Assembly (NCBI RefSeq): GCF_004349065.1
Contig: NZ_SMKZ01000014.1
Coordinates: forward strand, 78,272 to 142,271
Direction of reading: 5' to 3'
Source of the DNA: Jiangella asiatica
GTDB lineage: Bacteria; Actinomycetota; Actinomycetes; Jiangellales; Jiangellaceae
DNA: 64,000 nucleotides
The notes beneath the pieces are model-generated. The model worked only from the letters and a program-made list of their open reading frames with translations, was not told where the DNA came from and did no database searches. The translations under genes and the position numbers were made by a program. Numbering within the stretch: the stretch's first letter is position 1; each line of letters begins with the position of its first letter. Positions 42,882 through 50,954 of the stretch are shown here, piece after piece.

Positions 42882-43628
42882 ATGAGTGACTTCGACGGTC
42901 TGGCGGCGGTGGTCACCGGAGGCGCCTCCGGTATTGGCCTGGCCACCGCGACCCTGCTGGCCCGATCGGGCGCCGGGGTCGCCGTGCTCGACCGCTCCAC
43001 CGACGGCGTCCCCGACTCTCTGGTGGCGCTGGAGTGCGACGTCACCGACGACGACACCGTCCGCGCCGCGATCGACCAGGCCGCGGACCGCCTGGGCGGC
43101 CTGGACGTCGTCGTCAACAACGCCGGCATCGGCGCGCAGGGCACCGTCGAGGCCAACGACGACGACGAATGGCACCGCGTCTTCGACGTCAACGTCGTCG
43201 GCATGGTCCGGGTGGCGCGCGCGGCACTGCCCTGGCTGCGCCGGTCGTCACACGCCGCCATCGTCAACGTCTGCTCCGTCGCCGCGACCGCCGGCCTGCC
43301 GAACCGCGCCCTCTACAGCGCCACGAAGGGCGCCGTGCTGTCGTTGACCCAGGCCATGGCCGCCGACCACATCGCCGAAGGCATCCGCGTCAATTGCGTC
43401 AACCCCGGAACCGCCGACACCCCATGGGTGCAACGGCTGCTCGACGCCGCGCCCGACCCCGCCGCCGAACGTGCCGCACTCGAGGCCCGCCAGCCCACCG
43501 GCCGCCTGGTACCGCCGGACGACGTAGCCGCCGCCATCGCCTACCTCGCCGGACCCGCCTCGGGGTCGGTCACCGGCACCTCCCTCGCCGTCGACGGTGG
43601 CATGCAGGGCCTGCGACTGCGCAAGTAG
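42882..43628 (+). CDS. SDR oxidoreductase (2-keto-3-deoxy-L-fuconate dehydrogenase-like)
   Basis: A 248-residue classical short-chain dehydrogenase. NAD site [18 protein letters not shown], Asp after strand 2 (VLDRST) suggesting NAD, NNAGI motif ([11 protein letters not shown]), catalytic Ser in [11 protein letters not shown]-x-x-x-K in LYSATKGAV and [11 protein letters not shown]. The ATG at 42882 has CGGAGGGGA just ahead. Divergence from fucD with shared operators makes oxidation of 2-keto-3-deoxy-L-fuconate the likeliest role. The lactonase and final diketo-hydrolase are not in the window. Confidence 0.87.
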   Translation: MSDFDGLAAVVTGGASGIGLATATLLARSGAGVAVLDRSTDGVPDSLVALECDVTDDDTVRAAIDQAADRLGGLDVVVNNAGIGAQGTVEANDDDEWHRVFDVNVVGMVRVARAALPWLRRSSHAAIVNVCSVAATAGLPNRALYSATKGAVLSLTQAMAADHIAEGIRVNCVNPGTADTPWVQRLLDAAPDPAAERAALEARQPTGRLVPPDDVAAAIAYLAGPASGSVTGTSLAVDGGMQGLRLRK

Positions 43629-43707
43629 TGAGCTCGATCGTCGTGGTGACGCCGGGCTCGAAGAACGCCAGGGGGCGGCGGCGACCACTGCCGCGTCGCG
43701 CCGTGGG

Positions 43708-44535
43708 TCAGGGCTTCCGGCGATCGAGCGTCGCCCGGACCGCCTGTTCCAGCGTGGTCGTCGCACGGCCGAGCAGCAGCTCCAGGTCGGGAGTCGCGGT
43801 GCCGAACTGATCGTGGCGCAACAGCGGCAGGATGAACCCCATCGGCCCGGCCTCCTCGTCGGCGATCTCGCGGTGGCGCACCGGCCGGCCAGTCACCGCG
43901 GACAGCGTGTCGGCCAGCTCGGGGTACGTCCAGCCCGGTCCGCGCAGCTCGTAGACAGCGTTCTCGTGGCCGCTGCCGGTCAGCACGGTGGCCGCTGCGT
44001 GTGCCAGGTCTCCGATCGTCGCGGTGACCAGCGGGTGCCCGATGGCCGGTGCCGTCAGCTCACCGCTGTCCACCGCGGTCGCGAGCGTCTCGGGCACCAA
44101 CAGCTCCTCGGTATAGAAGGTGTTGCGCAGGAAGGTGTGAGTGAGCCCGGCGTCGCGGATCGCTCGCTCGGTGGTGGTGTGGTCGGCGAGGAAGCTCTGG
44201 CCGTCCTCGGCCGTGATCGCGCTGGTGTACACGACATGACCGACTCCGGTGGCGGCCGCGGCGTCCACGATGGCGCGGTGCTGGCGCAGGCGCACGCCAG
44301 GCGTGGTGTCGGAGGCGGACACGAACAGCAGCGTGTCCGCGTCGGCGAAGGCCTTCTCGAGGCTGGCCGGGTCATCGTAGTCGCCGGGTCGGACGTCGAC
44401 ACCGCGCTCGGCGAGCGCTGCCGCCTTGGCGGGGTCGCGGGCGACGACGGCTATCTCATCGGCGGGCCGCCGGCCGAGCACGTCGTTTGTGACGACGGAG
44501 CCGAACCGTCCGGTGGCGCCGGTGACAACGATCAT
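43708..44535 (-). CDS. NmrA-like NAD(P)-binding protein
   Basis: A 275-residue atypical SDR like quinone oxidoreductase 2 (QorB/YtfG). GxxGxxG motif MIVVTGATGRFGSVV, VVYTSAITAEDGQSFL, HTTTERAIRDAGLTHTFLRN and GHPLVTATIGDLAHAAATVL. It is divergent from an HxlR regulator, a common pair in which HxlR senses quinones or aldehydes and controls this reductase. Quinone reduction is inferred from the family. Confidence 0.88.
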   Translation of the reverse strand: MIVVTGATGRFGSVVTNDVLGRRPADEIAVVARDPAKAAALAERGVDVRPGDYDDPASLEKAFADADTLLFVSASDTTPGVRLRQHRAIVDAAAATGVGHVVYTSAITAEDGQSFLADHTTTERAIRDAGLTHTFLRNTFYTEELLVPETLATAVDSGELTAPAIGHPLVTATIGDLAHAAATVLTGSGHENAVYELRGPGWTYPELADTLSAVTGRPVRHREIADEEAGPMGFILPLLRHDQFGTATPDLELLLGRATTTLEQAVRATLDRRKP

Positions 44536-44600
44536 CAGTGGTTCCCGTCCTTGATGGTGTGACTGTTGACGGAACCGAAATTAAGCTGGAAGCTAACTCC

Positions 44601-44616
44601 GGGTAAGTACGTACCC
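44601..44616. promoter_or_regulatory. Palindrome ahead of the HxlR regulator
   Basis: GGGTAAGTACGTACCC is 14 of 16 palindromic and contains the GTAC repeats typical of HxlR-family operators. It lies 24 bases before the regulator start, in the shared promoter region with the NmrA gene. Confidence 0.6.
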
Positions 44617-44639
44617 TGAGGTAACCATCGGAGGCAGAC

Positions 44640-45050
44640 GTGAGCATCCAGGTCAGCGATCGTCCGGCTGTCCCCGAGAGTGACGTATTCGACACCAACT
44701 GCCCGTCACGCGGCGTGCTGGAGCACGTGACCAGCCGGTGGGGGGTGCTCGTCCTGGCCGCGCTGTCCGAGGGCCCCATGCGCTTCAGCGAGCTGCACCG
44801 GCGCATCGGCGGAGTCAGCCAGAAGATGCTCGCGCAGACCCTGCGCACGCTCGCGGCCGACGGATTCCTCCATCGAGAGGTCACGCCGGCCACGCCGCCC
44901 CAGGTGTCGTACCGCCTCACCGAGCTCGGGAGGGAGGTCACCCGGCACGTCGTCGGCCTCGTCGGCTGGATCGAGCGGAAGGTGCCCGAGATCCTCGAAG
45001 CCCGGTCGACCTACGAGACCAGCATCAGCAGGGATTCCGCCACCACCTGA
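44640..45050 (+). CDS. HxlR-family transcriptional regulator
   Basis: A 136-residue winged-helix protein. The N-terminal region DTNCPSRGVLEHVTSRWGVL carries the HxlR-type Cys that often senses electrophiles. It is followed by LAALSEGPMRFSELHRRIGG, VSQKMLAQTLRTLAADGFLH and the wing YRLTELGREV. The GTG at 44640 has GGAGGC ahead of it. It is expected to control itself and the divergent NmrA-like gene. Confidence 0.92.
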   Translation: MSIQVSDRPAVPESDVFDTNCPSRGVLEHVTSRWGVLVLAALSEGPMRFSELHRRIGGVSQKMLAQTLRTLAADGFLHREVTPATPPQVSYRLTELGREVTRHVVGLVGWIERKVPEILEARSTYETSISRDSATT

Positions 45051-45089
45051 CCGACACCGAGGGGACCGCCATCATGGCGGCACCGGTGC

Positions 45090-45236
45090 GTGGTCATCAC
45101 CCAGATCGCGCAGGACGTGGGAGCTCTGACGGCGGGCATGGCCAGCGCCCTGGTCGGAGCCGGCGTGCTGTCGGTGCTGGTGTTCCCCACCATCGCGCTG
45201 CGGCTGCAGGACCAGGAGGTGAGCGGCATGTGTGCC
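45090..45236 (+). pseudogene. Relict C-terminal piece of a cation:proton antiporter
   Basis: The reading VVITQIAQDVGALTAG...ALVGAGVLSVLVFPTIALRL is the typical last helix of CPA2/NhaP-type antiporters (transmembrane ALVGAGxLSVLxFP). It lacks the rest of the gene and has no ribosome site of its own, and the frame then runs into the ispF 3' end. It appears to be a leftover of a deleted transporter gene at the right border of the inserted region. Confidence 0.6.
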
Positions 45237-45243
45237 GGCGGCG

Positions 45244-45723
45244 TCAGCCGGCGGCTGGGAGCACGAGCGCGGACGCCAGAGCCGCCAGACCCTCGCCCCG
45301 GCCGGTGAGGCCGAGCCCGTCGGTGGTGGTGCCGCTGACGGAGACCGGCGCGCCGATGGCCTGCGACAGTGCCGTCTGCGCCTCCGCCCGCCGGGTGCCG
45401 ATCTTCGGTCGGACCCCGACGACCTGAACCGACGCGTTGCCGATCTCGAACGACGCCGCCCGAACCAGCCGGGCTGTCTCGGCCAGCAGCGCGACCCCGG
45501 ACGCCCCGGACCACTCGGGCCGGTCCGTGCCGAACACGGCCCCGAGGTCACCGAGCCCGGCCGCCGACAGCAGCGCGTCACAGACGGCGTGTGCGGCGAC
45601 GTCGCCGTCGGAGTGGCCCACGCAGCCGGCCGGCTCGTCGGGCCAGTACAGGCCGGCGATCCAGCACGGCCGCCCGGTCTCGAGCCGGTGCACGTCGGTG
45701 CCGACGCCCACGCGCGGCGTCAC
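45244..45723 (-). CDS. ispF: 2-C-methyl-D-erythritol 2,4-cyclodiphosphate synthase
   Basis: A 159-residue enzyme of the MEP isoprenoid route, forming the cyclic diphosphate. N terminus [14 protein letters not shown] has the zinc ligands D-V-H, then [17 protein letters not shown] with another zinc His and the family signature. [19 protein letters not shown] and [19 protein letters not shown] complete it. The GTG start overlaps the ispD stop by 4 bases. Confidence 0.95.
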   Translation of the reverse strand: MTPRVGVGTDVHRLETGRPCWIAGLYWPDEPAGCVGHSDGDVAAHAVCDALLSAAGLGDLGAVFGTDRPEWSGASGVALLAETARLVRAASFEIGNASVQVVGVRPKIGTRRAEAQTALSQAIGAPVSVSGTTTDGLGLTGRGEGLAALASALVLPAAG

Positions 45724-46406
45724 AGCGCGGCCTTGGCGGCCAGGACAGCCTCGGCGAGCAGCAGGTCCATCGGCTGCGTGATCTTGAAGGCGTCCGGATG
45801 CCCGGGCACGACGTACACCGGCAGCCCGAGCCGCTCGACCAAGCCGGCGTCGTCGGAGGCCGGGGGGTCCGCGGAGCCGGCGCTCGCGGGGCCGGCCGCG
45901 GCATGGGCGCGCTCGAGCACCGAGCGGCGGAAGCCCTGCGGAGTCTGGACGGCGCGCAGTGCCTCGCGGTCTGGGGTGGCGATGACGCGGCCGCCGTCGT
46001 CGACCTGTTTCACGGTGTCGACGACGGCGAGGCCCGGCACCACGGCGTCGTGTCGGGCGGCGACGGCGTCGACGACGGCGTCGAAGAGCTCGGGCGGCGC
46101 GAGACACCGGGCCGCGTCGTGCACCAGCACCACGTCGACCGAGCCGGGCAGCGCGCGAAGCCCCAGAAGCACCGACTCCTGCCGGGTGGCGCCACCGGCG
46201 ACCACCCGCGTGGCGCCGTCGAGCGCTGGGTCGTTCTCGAGCCCGGCCGGCACGACGGCGACGACGTCGTGGGCTCGGGAGCGGGCCAGTGCCCGCAGCG
46301 CGTACTCCACCAGCGGGCGGCCGGCGAGTTCGGCGAACGCCTTCGGGCGGTCACCACCCAGCCGCTCACCACGACCGGCGGCAACCAGGATGCACGCAAC
46401 CGTCAC
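45720..46406 (-). CDS. ispD: 2-C-methyl-D-erythritol 4-phosphate cytidylyltransferase
   Basis: A 228-residue nucleotidyltransferase making CDP-methylerythritol. N-terminal loop [20 protein letters not shown] with the CTP-binding residues, [40 protein letters not shown] and the end [20 protein letters not shown]. An insertion ([17 protein letters not shown]) occurs before the active-site Asp-Asp. It is part of the carD-ispD-ispF run conserved in actinobacteria and coupled to ispF. Confidence 0.95.
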   Translation of the reverse strand: MTVACILVAAGRGERLGGDRPKAFAELAGRPLVEYALRALARSRAHDVVAVVPAGLENDPALDGATRVVAGGATRQESVLLGLRALPGSVDVVLVHDAARCLAPPELFDAVVDAVAARHDAVVPGLAVVDTVKQVDDGGRVIATPDREALRAVQTPQGFRRSVLERAHAAAGPASAGSADPPASDDAGLVERLGLPVYVVPGHPDAFKITQPMDLLLAEAVLAAKAAL

Positions 46407-46433
46407 GGCACGATTGTGCCCGACCGGCGTGCG

Positions 46434-46916
46434 TCAGCCCGCGAGGACCTCGTCGAGCAGCGTCTCGGCCTTGTCCTCGTTGGTGTTCTCCGCCAGCGCC
46501 AGCTCGGAGACCAGCACCTGGCGCGCCTTGGCGAGCATCCGCTTCTCACCCGCGGACAGGCCGCGGTCGCGCTCGCGGCGCCACAGGTCGCGCACGACCT
46601 CGGCGACCTTGATGACATCGCCGGAGGCGAGCTTCTCCAGATTGGCCTTGTAACGGCGCGACCAGTTGGTCGGCTCCTCGGTGTGCGGCATGCGCAGCAC
46701 CTCGAAGACCCGATCCAGCCCCTCCTGGTTGACCACGTCACGCACACCGACAAGATCAACGTTGTCCGCCGGAACACGAACGGTCAGATCACCCTGGGTG
46801 ACCTTCAGGACGAGGTACTGGCGCTCCTCTCCTTTGATGACACGGGACTCGATCGCTTCAATGAGCGCAGCCCCGTGATGGGGGTAGACAACCGTCTCGC
46901 CGACCTTGAAAGTCAT
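46434..46916 (-). CDS. carD: CarD-family transcription factor
   Basis: A 160-residue RNA-polymerase-binding protein that stabilises the open promoter complex and is essential in mycobacteria. RNAP-interaction domain [20 protein letters not shown], then [13 protein letters not shown] and the DNA-binding helical domain with [20 protein letters not shown] and [20 protein letters not shown]. The ATG at 46916 follows AGGAACAC. Upstream is a clear -10 box (46943-46948). It is transcribed towards ispD and divergent from the lipoprotein gene. Confidence 0.96.
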   Translation of the reverse strand: MTFKVGETVVYPHHGAALIEAIESRVIKGEERQYLVLKVTQGDLTVRVPADNVDLVGVRDVVNQEGLDRVFEVLRMPHTEEPTNWSRRYKANLEKLASGDVIKVAEVVRDLWRRERDRGLSAGEKRMLAKARQVLVSELALAENTNEDKAETLLDEVLAG

Positions 46917-46942
46917 GTGTTCCTGTCCCCTTTCCCCTATGG

Positions 46943-46948
46943 ATGATA
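46943..46948 (-). promoter_or_regulatory. carD promoter -10 element
   Basis: TATCAT on the minus strand lies 27 bases before the carD ATG, with a plausible start site near 46936 and a short leader holding AGGGGACAGGAAC. The -35 region is weak, as in many CarD-dependent actinobacterial promoters. Confidence 0.55.
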
Positions 46949-47231
46949 GCACGGTTCTGGCGAGTCAGACGAGCATTTGCGCTGGTCAGCGCCAGCACTG
47001 AGGGTTGACAAAACGCCATTCGGCATGCTCGCGCCCGTCGTCACGGGCGCGGAACGGCCGACTCGGAGTGCCCGGTTCGCCCTTTTCCAAGGGTGCCGAT
47101 CTTGAAGTCGCGGCAGGTGAGGCGGGTCACGGACGAGGTCGGGAACGGCCTGCCGGTGCATGGGCCGCGAGGACGCGTCGGTAACCTTGTCGCTGGTCTG
47201 TCGAGATACCACCGTCGACGAGGAGCACGTG

Positions 47232-47867
47232 GTGAAGCTTGGTGTGCGGCGTCTGGCCCTGGCCGCTGTCCCGGTCCTGGCCCTGAGCGGCGTGGCCGGA
47301 TGCAGCATTCAGGAACAGACCCAGCGGTGGTACACGGCGACCGATGGCGTCAACGCCAACGCCGGCGACATCGGACTGCGCAACGTCCAGGTGGTGTCCG
47401 ACGGCGAGGGCCGGGCCACGCTGATCGCCACGTTCGCCAACAGCGGCGACGAGGCGGACGAGCTGACCGAGGTCCTCATCGGCGACGTCCCGGCCGAGTT
47501 GTCCGCCGGCCTCGAGATCCCGGCCGGTGGCACCGCCGTCGTCGGACCCGACGGCGATCGCGTCGACGGCCAGGACGTCGAGGCCGAGCCCGGCCGCACG
47601 GTCACCGTGGAGTTCCGGTTCGGCAGCGCGCCGCGCACGACGGTTCAGGCCATCGTCGTCCCAGCCGAGGACGACTACGCCGACGCCCTCTCGGAGAGCG
47701 GTCCCACCGGCGAGGAGACCCCGACCGACGACGCGACCCCGACCGACGAGCCCACCGGCGACGCCGGCGCGACAGACGGTACGGAGCCGACGAGCGAGGC
47801 GACCGGCGAGGCCGAGCCCACGGACGGCGCCGAGCCGACGCAGACCGGCACCCCCGCCAGCGAGTAG
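47232..47867 (+). CDS. LpqE-like lipoprotein
   Basis: A 211-residue surface lipoprotein. N terminus MKLGVRRLALAAVPVLALSG with lipobox VAGC, then a beta-sandwich (DIGLRNVQVVSDGEGRATLI, TEVLIGDVPAELSAGLEIPA) like the copper-chaperone-type PCuAC/LpqE fold, and a Thr/Asp/Glu/Pro-rich tail. The chosen GTG at 47232 is 6 bases after GAGGAG; the GTG at 47229 is closer. It is divergent from carD, as LpqE is in M. tuberculosis. Confidence 0.85.
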   Translation: MKLGVRRLALAAVPVLALSGVAGCSIQEQTQRWYTATDGVNANAGDIGLRNVQVVSDGEGRATLIATFANSGDEADELTEVLIGDVPAELSAGLEIPAGGTAVVGPDGDRVDGQDVEAEPGRTVTVEFRFGSAPRTTVQAIVVPAEDDYADALSESGPTGEETPTDDATPTDEPTGDAGATDGTEPTSEATGEAEPTDGAEPTQTGTPASE

Positions 47868-47931
47868 AGCGCCGCTACCCGCCACACACCTTCTCTATGG
47901 CGCAACGGAGCCGTCGCGCCCACTCGGCGCG

Positions 47932-48014
47932 GTCATCACGAGGATCACCCGCGCATCACGAGGCTTGCGAGCGCGGTGGGACACGAGTTTTCGTGCTGAA
48001 CGTGATCATTCCGA
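47932..48014. repeat. Dispersed hairpin element, copy D
   Basis: Its last 24 bases (47991-48014) are identical, inverted, to 13541-13564, and CACGAGGCTTGCGAGC also matches copy A. It lies between convergent genes and its right end overlaps the last codons and stop of the enolase-superfamily gene. Confidence 0.8.
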
Positions 48015-49103
48015 ATCGGTGGCGGGGCGGAAGGTGAGGCCGAGGCCTACGTGGGCGGCGTCGGCGGTCAGCCGGCCTGCGGACATCGCGACGGGGCTCG
48101 GGGCCGCCAGGCAGCCCAGGGCGGGGAAGGAGGCGTCCTCGACGTCCTCGACGAGGGTGTCGTCGGGCAGGCACAGCGCCAGTTGCCCGGACAGGTCGGG
48201 CAGCAGGTGCGGCGCCACGCTGACCCCGTATGTGCGGGCCAGGGAGGCGATGCGCAGGAACGGGGTCACGCCGCCGACGCGCACCACGTTGGGTTGGACG
48301 ACGTCGCAGGCGCCGGCGTCCAGGAGGTCGCGGAAGCGGTGGATGGTGTGCGCGTTCTCGCCGAGCGCGATCGGGACGTCGACGGCGGCGCGCAGTTGGG
48401 CGTAGGCCCAGGTGGCGTCGGCCAGCAGGGGCTCCTCGACCCAGTACAGGTCGAACCGCGACAGCGCCGCGACGGCTCGGCGGGCGGTGGGGAGGTCCCA
48501 GCGCTGGTTGGCGTCGATCATGAGCCGGCGGCGTGGGCCGATGACCTCGCGTACGGCGGCGACCCGCTCGATGTCCTCGTCGAGGTCAGGCTTGCCGACC
48601 TTCATCTTGACCGCGCCGTGCCCGGCCTCGACCCACCGGGTCGCCTGAGCCACGAGGTCGTCCAGGGAGTAGTGGAGGTTGACGCCGCTGCCGTAGACCT
48701 CGACGAAGTCGCGCCGCCGCCCCAGCACGTCGACGAGGCTCGCCCCGAGGCGCTTGCCGTGCAGGTCCCACAGCGCCAGGTCGATGCCGGCCATCGCGAT
48801 GGTGGTGATCCCGCCGCCGCCGGCCTCGTGCAGGTGCCGCCACAGCCCGTCCCAGACCGCCGCGGGGTCGGCCGGCCCGCCGACGACGAACGCCGCGCAC
48901 TCGTCGTCGAGCAGGGCCTGAACGGCACGGGCGCCGATCGTGGGCGTCCAGCTGAAGCCGGTGCCCAACCCGCCGTCCGACGTCGTCACCTCGACGACGA
49001 TGACGTGCACGCGCGGCACGTCCGGCCCCCACGGACGGCGCAGCGGCACCCGCAGGAGCCGCGTCTCCATGCTCGTGACGACGGCGCCGTCAGGCGAGCC
49101 CAT
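48006..49103 (-). CDS. Enolase-superfamily sugar-acid dehydratase (mandelate racemase subgroup)
   Basis: 365 residues. N-terminal cap VTSMETRLLRVPLRRPWGPD, barrel base KxK in AVKMKVGKP, metal ligands [20 protein letters not shown] and ALGENAHT, and a His base in VAPHLLPDLSGQL. The mandelate-racemase subgroup dehydrates aldonic or aldaric acids. Its place after a KdgD-like enzyme suggests galactarate/glucarate-type acids. The start overlaps the KdgD gene by 14 bases. It is the last gene of the 48-59 kb operon, and the 3' end lies inside repeat copy D. Confidence 0.85.
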   Translation of the reverse strand: MGSPDGAVVTSMETRLLRVPLRRPWGPDVPRVHVIVVEVTTSDGGLGTGFSWTPTIGARAVQALLDDECAAFVVGGPADPAAVWDGLWRHLHEAGGGGITTIAMAGIDLALWDLHGKRLGASLVDVLGRRRDFVEVYGSGVNLHYSLDDLVAQATRWVEAGHGAVKMKVGKPDLDEDIERVAAVREVIGPRRRLMIDANQRWDLPTARRAVAALSRFDLYWVEEPLLADATWAYAQLRAAVDVPIALGENAHTIHRFRDLLDAGACDVVQPNVVRVGGVTPFLRIASLARTYGVSVAPHLLPDLSGQLALCLPDDTLVEDVEDASFPALGCLAAPSPVAMSAGRLTADAAHVGLGLTFRPATDSE

Positions 49104-50076
49104 CGGCGACCTCGATCAGTTCACGCAACCGCGCCAGATGCGCCGCCGACGGGTCCACCAGCGGCGGGCGCACCCCGCCGACGTCGAGCCCGCGCAGCCG
49201 CACACCGGCCTTGACGAGCGAGACGGCGTACCCGGGCACCTGGTCGCGCAACTCCACCAGCGGCCGGAAGAACTCCGCCAGCAGCGCCCGGCACGCGGCG
49301 GAGTCGCCGGCCGACATCGCCTGGTTGAACGCCACCGACAGCCGCGGCGCGAAGCAGAACACCGCGGACGAGTACAGCGGCACCCCGATCGCCCGGTAAG
49401 CGGCCTGGGTCTGCTCCGCGGTCGGCATGCCGTTGAAGAACATGAAGTCCTCGCCCACCTCGTCCCGGACCGCGAGCACGATCCTTTGCATGAGGTCGAG
49501 GTCGCCGAGCCCGTCCTTGAAGCCGACGACGGAGGGCAGCCGGGCCAGCCGGACCGCCGTCGACGGAGCGAACCGCACCCCGCCGCGCTGGTACAGCACG
49601 AGCGGCAGGTCCGTCGCCGCCGCCACCGCCTCGACGTAGGCGACCAGCCCGTCGGCAGGACCGTTGACCAGGTACGGCGGCAGCACCAGCAGCCCGTCGG
49701 CGCCGGCCTCCGCGGCCCGCCGGGCACATGCGACCGCATGCGGCAGCGCGCCCCCGGCCCCGCCGAACACCGGCACGGCACCGCCGACGGCGCCGACCGC
49801 CGTCGACACGACGGTGGTGTACTCGTCGATGTCCAGCGCGTGGAACTCGCCGGTCCCGCACGCGGCGAACACGCCGCCCGGGCCGTGCGAGAGCCCCGCC
49901 TTCACGTGCTCGGCGAGCCGGTCCGCGTCGACCGCGCCGGACCCGTCGAACGGCGTCACGGGGAAGAAGAGAACACCGTTCACCGTCATTCCCTCACGCT
50001 CGGCCCGGACCTCGCCGGCGGCGACGTCGCCGGCCAGCCTCGTCGCGGGTCCCTGTCCAGATTCCGCCAACGTCAT
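49090..50076 (-). CDS. 5-dehydro-4-deoxyglucarate dehydratase-like (KdgD/DapA family)
   Basis: A 328-residue DHDPS-fold aldolase/dehydratase. VNGVLFFPVTPFDGSGAVDA, GGVFAACGTGEFHALDIDEY, Tyr in LVLYQRGGVRF and the Schiff-base Lys in VVGFKDGLGDLDLM are the KdgD marks. It converts 5-dehydro-4-deoxyglucarate to 2,5-dioxopentanoate in oxidative uronate breakdown. The ATG at 50076 overlaps the upstream SDR stop by 4 bases. The final dehydrogenase of the pathway is not in the window. Confidence 0.9.
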   Translation of the reverse strand: MTLAESGQGPATRLAGDVAAGEVRAEREGMTVNGVLFFPVTPFDGSGAVDADRLAEHVKAGLSHGPGGVFAACGTGEFHALDIDEYTTVVSTAVGAVGGAVPVFGGAGGALPHAVACARRAAEAGADGLLVLPPYLVNGPADGLVAYVEAVAAATDLPLVLYQRGGVRFAPSTAVRLARLPSVVGFKDGLGDLDLMQRIVLAVRDEVGEDFMFFNGMPTAEQTQAAYRAIGVPLYSSAVFCFAPRLSVAFNQAMSAGDSAACRALLAEFFRPLVELRDQVPGYAVSLVKAGVRLRGLDVGGVRPPLVDPSAAHLARLRELIEVADGLA

Positions 50077-50954
50077 CGCAGCTCCGTCCGCCAGCTTCGT
50101 TCCGGTTTCCAGCCCAGCAGCCGTTCGGCGTGGGCGTTGCTGAACGCCGCAGCGGTGCCGGGCAGCCCGTCGGCGAAGCCCGCCGTACCGGAATGGAACC
50201 GCGGCAGCAGGTCCGCCAACGGCTCGCGGGCCAGCGCGTCCCCGGCGCCGACGAAGAACGTCTCGCCGTTGGGGATGTCGTGGGCCCGCCGCAGCAGTGC
50301 GCCCACGAAGTCCGCGGCGTCGCGCGCGTCGACGTAGTTGAACAGCGACCCCGCGGCCAGCGCGGGGTCGTCCAGCCGCTCCCGGACGGTGTGCCCCTGC
50401 TGCGTCGGCGCGCCGGCCCACTCGTCCTCGGCGATGACGTAGCAGGGCCGGATGGCGCTCAGCCGCAGGCGGTCACCAGCCTGGGCGGTGAACATCCGCA
50501 TCACCTGTTCGGCCATCAGCTTCGACAGCGCGTAGGCGTTCCACGGCCGGACCGGGTGGGTCTCGTCGATCGGCAGGTAGGCGGGGGTCCAGCCGGTCGG
50601 TGCGCCGTAGCCGACCACCGTCGGGCTGCTGGCGACGACGACGGTGTTCGCGCCGGCATCCAGCGCGGACCGGCACACGTTGTACGCCAGCGCCGTGTTG
50701 GTGCGCAGGATCTCCCGCTCCGGCCGGCTGAACGGCACCGCGATGGCGGCCAGGTGGACCACCGCCTCCGGACGCACCCGGGCCAGCGCCCAGCTCGCCT
50801 CGTCGACGACGGTGAGGTCGGCGGGGAACCAGGTGTCGCGGTGCTGGCGCGGCTCGCGCAGGTCGACGCTGACGACGTCGTGCCCGGCCTGCAGCAGTCC
50901 GTCGACGACGCTCTCGCCCAGGCGGCCAGAACCACCCGTCACCAGGACCCTCAC
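50073..50954 (-). CDS. Extended SDR, uronate-dehydrogenase-like
   Basis: A 293-residue NAD-dependent epimerase/dehydratase-fold enzyme. N terminus MRVLVTGGSGRLGESVVDGL, DLREPRQHRDTWFPADLTV, catalytic Y-x-x-x-K as NAYALSKLM and SAIRPCYVIAEDEW. GRLG in the NAD loop is shared with uronate dehydrogenases, which make aldarolactones from galacturonate or glucuronate. This suits the KdgD and aldarate dehydratase downstream; a sugar epimerase is the alternative. It is coupled to both neighbours by 4-base overlaps. Confidence 0.8.
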   Translation of the reverse strand: MRVLVTGGSGRLGESVVDGLLQAGHDVVSVDLREPRQHRDTWFPADLTVVDEASWALARVRPEAVVHLAAIAVPFSRPEREILRTNTALAYNVCRSALDAGANTVVVASSPTVVGYGAPTGWTPAYLPIDETHPVRPWNAYALSKLMAEQVMRMFTAQAGDRLRLSAIRPCYVIAEDEWAGAPTQQGHTVRERLDDPALAAGSLFNYVDARDAADFVGALLRRAHDIPNGETFFVGAGDALAREPLADLLPRFHSGTAGFADGLPGTAAAFSNAHAERLLGWKPERSWRTELR

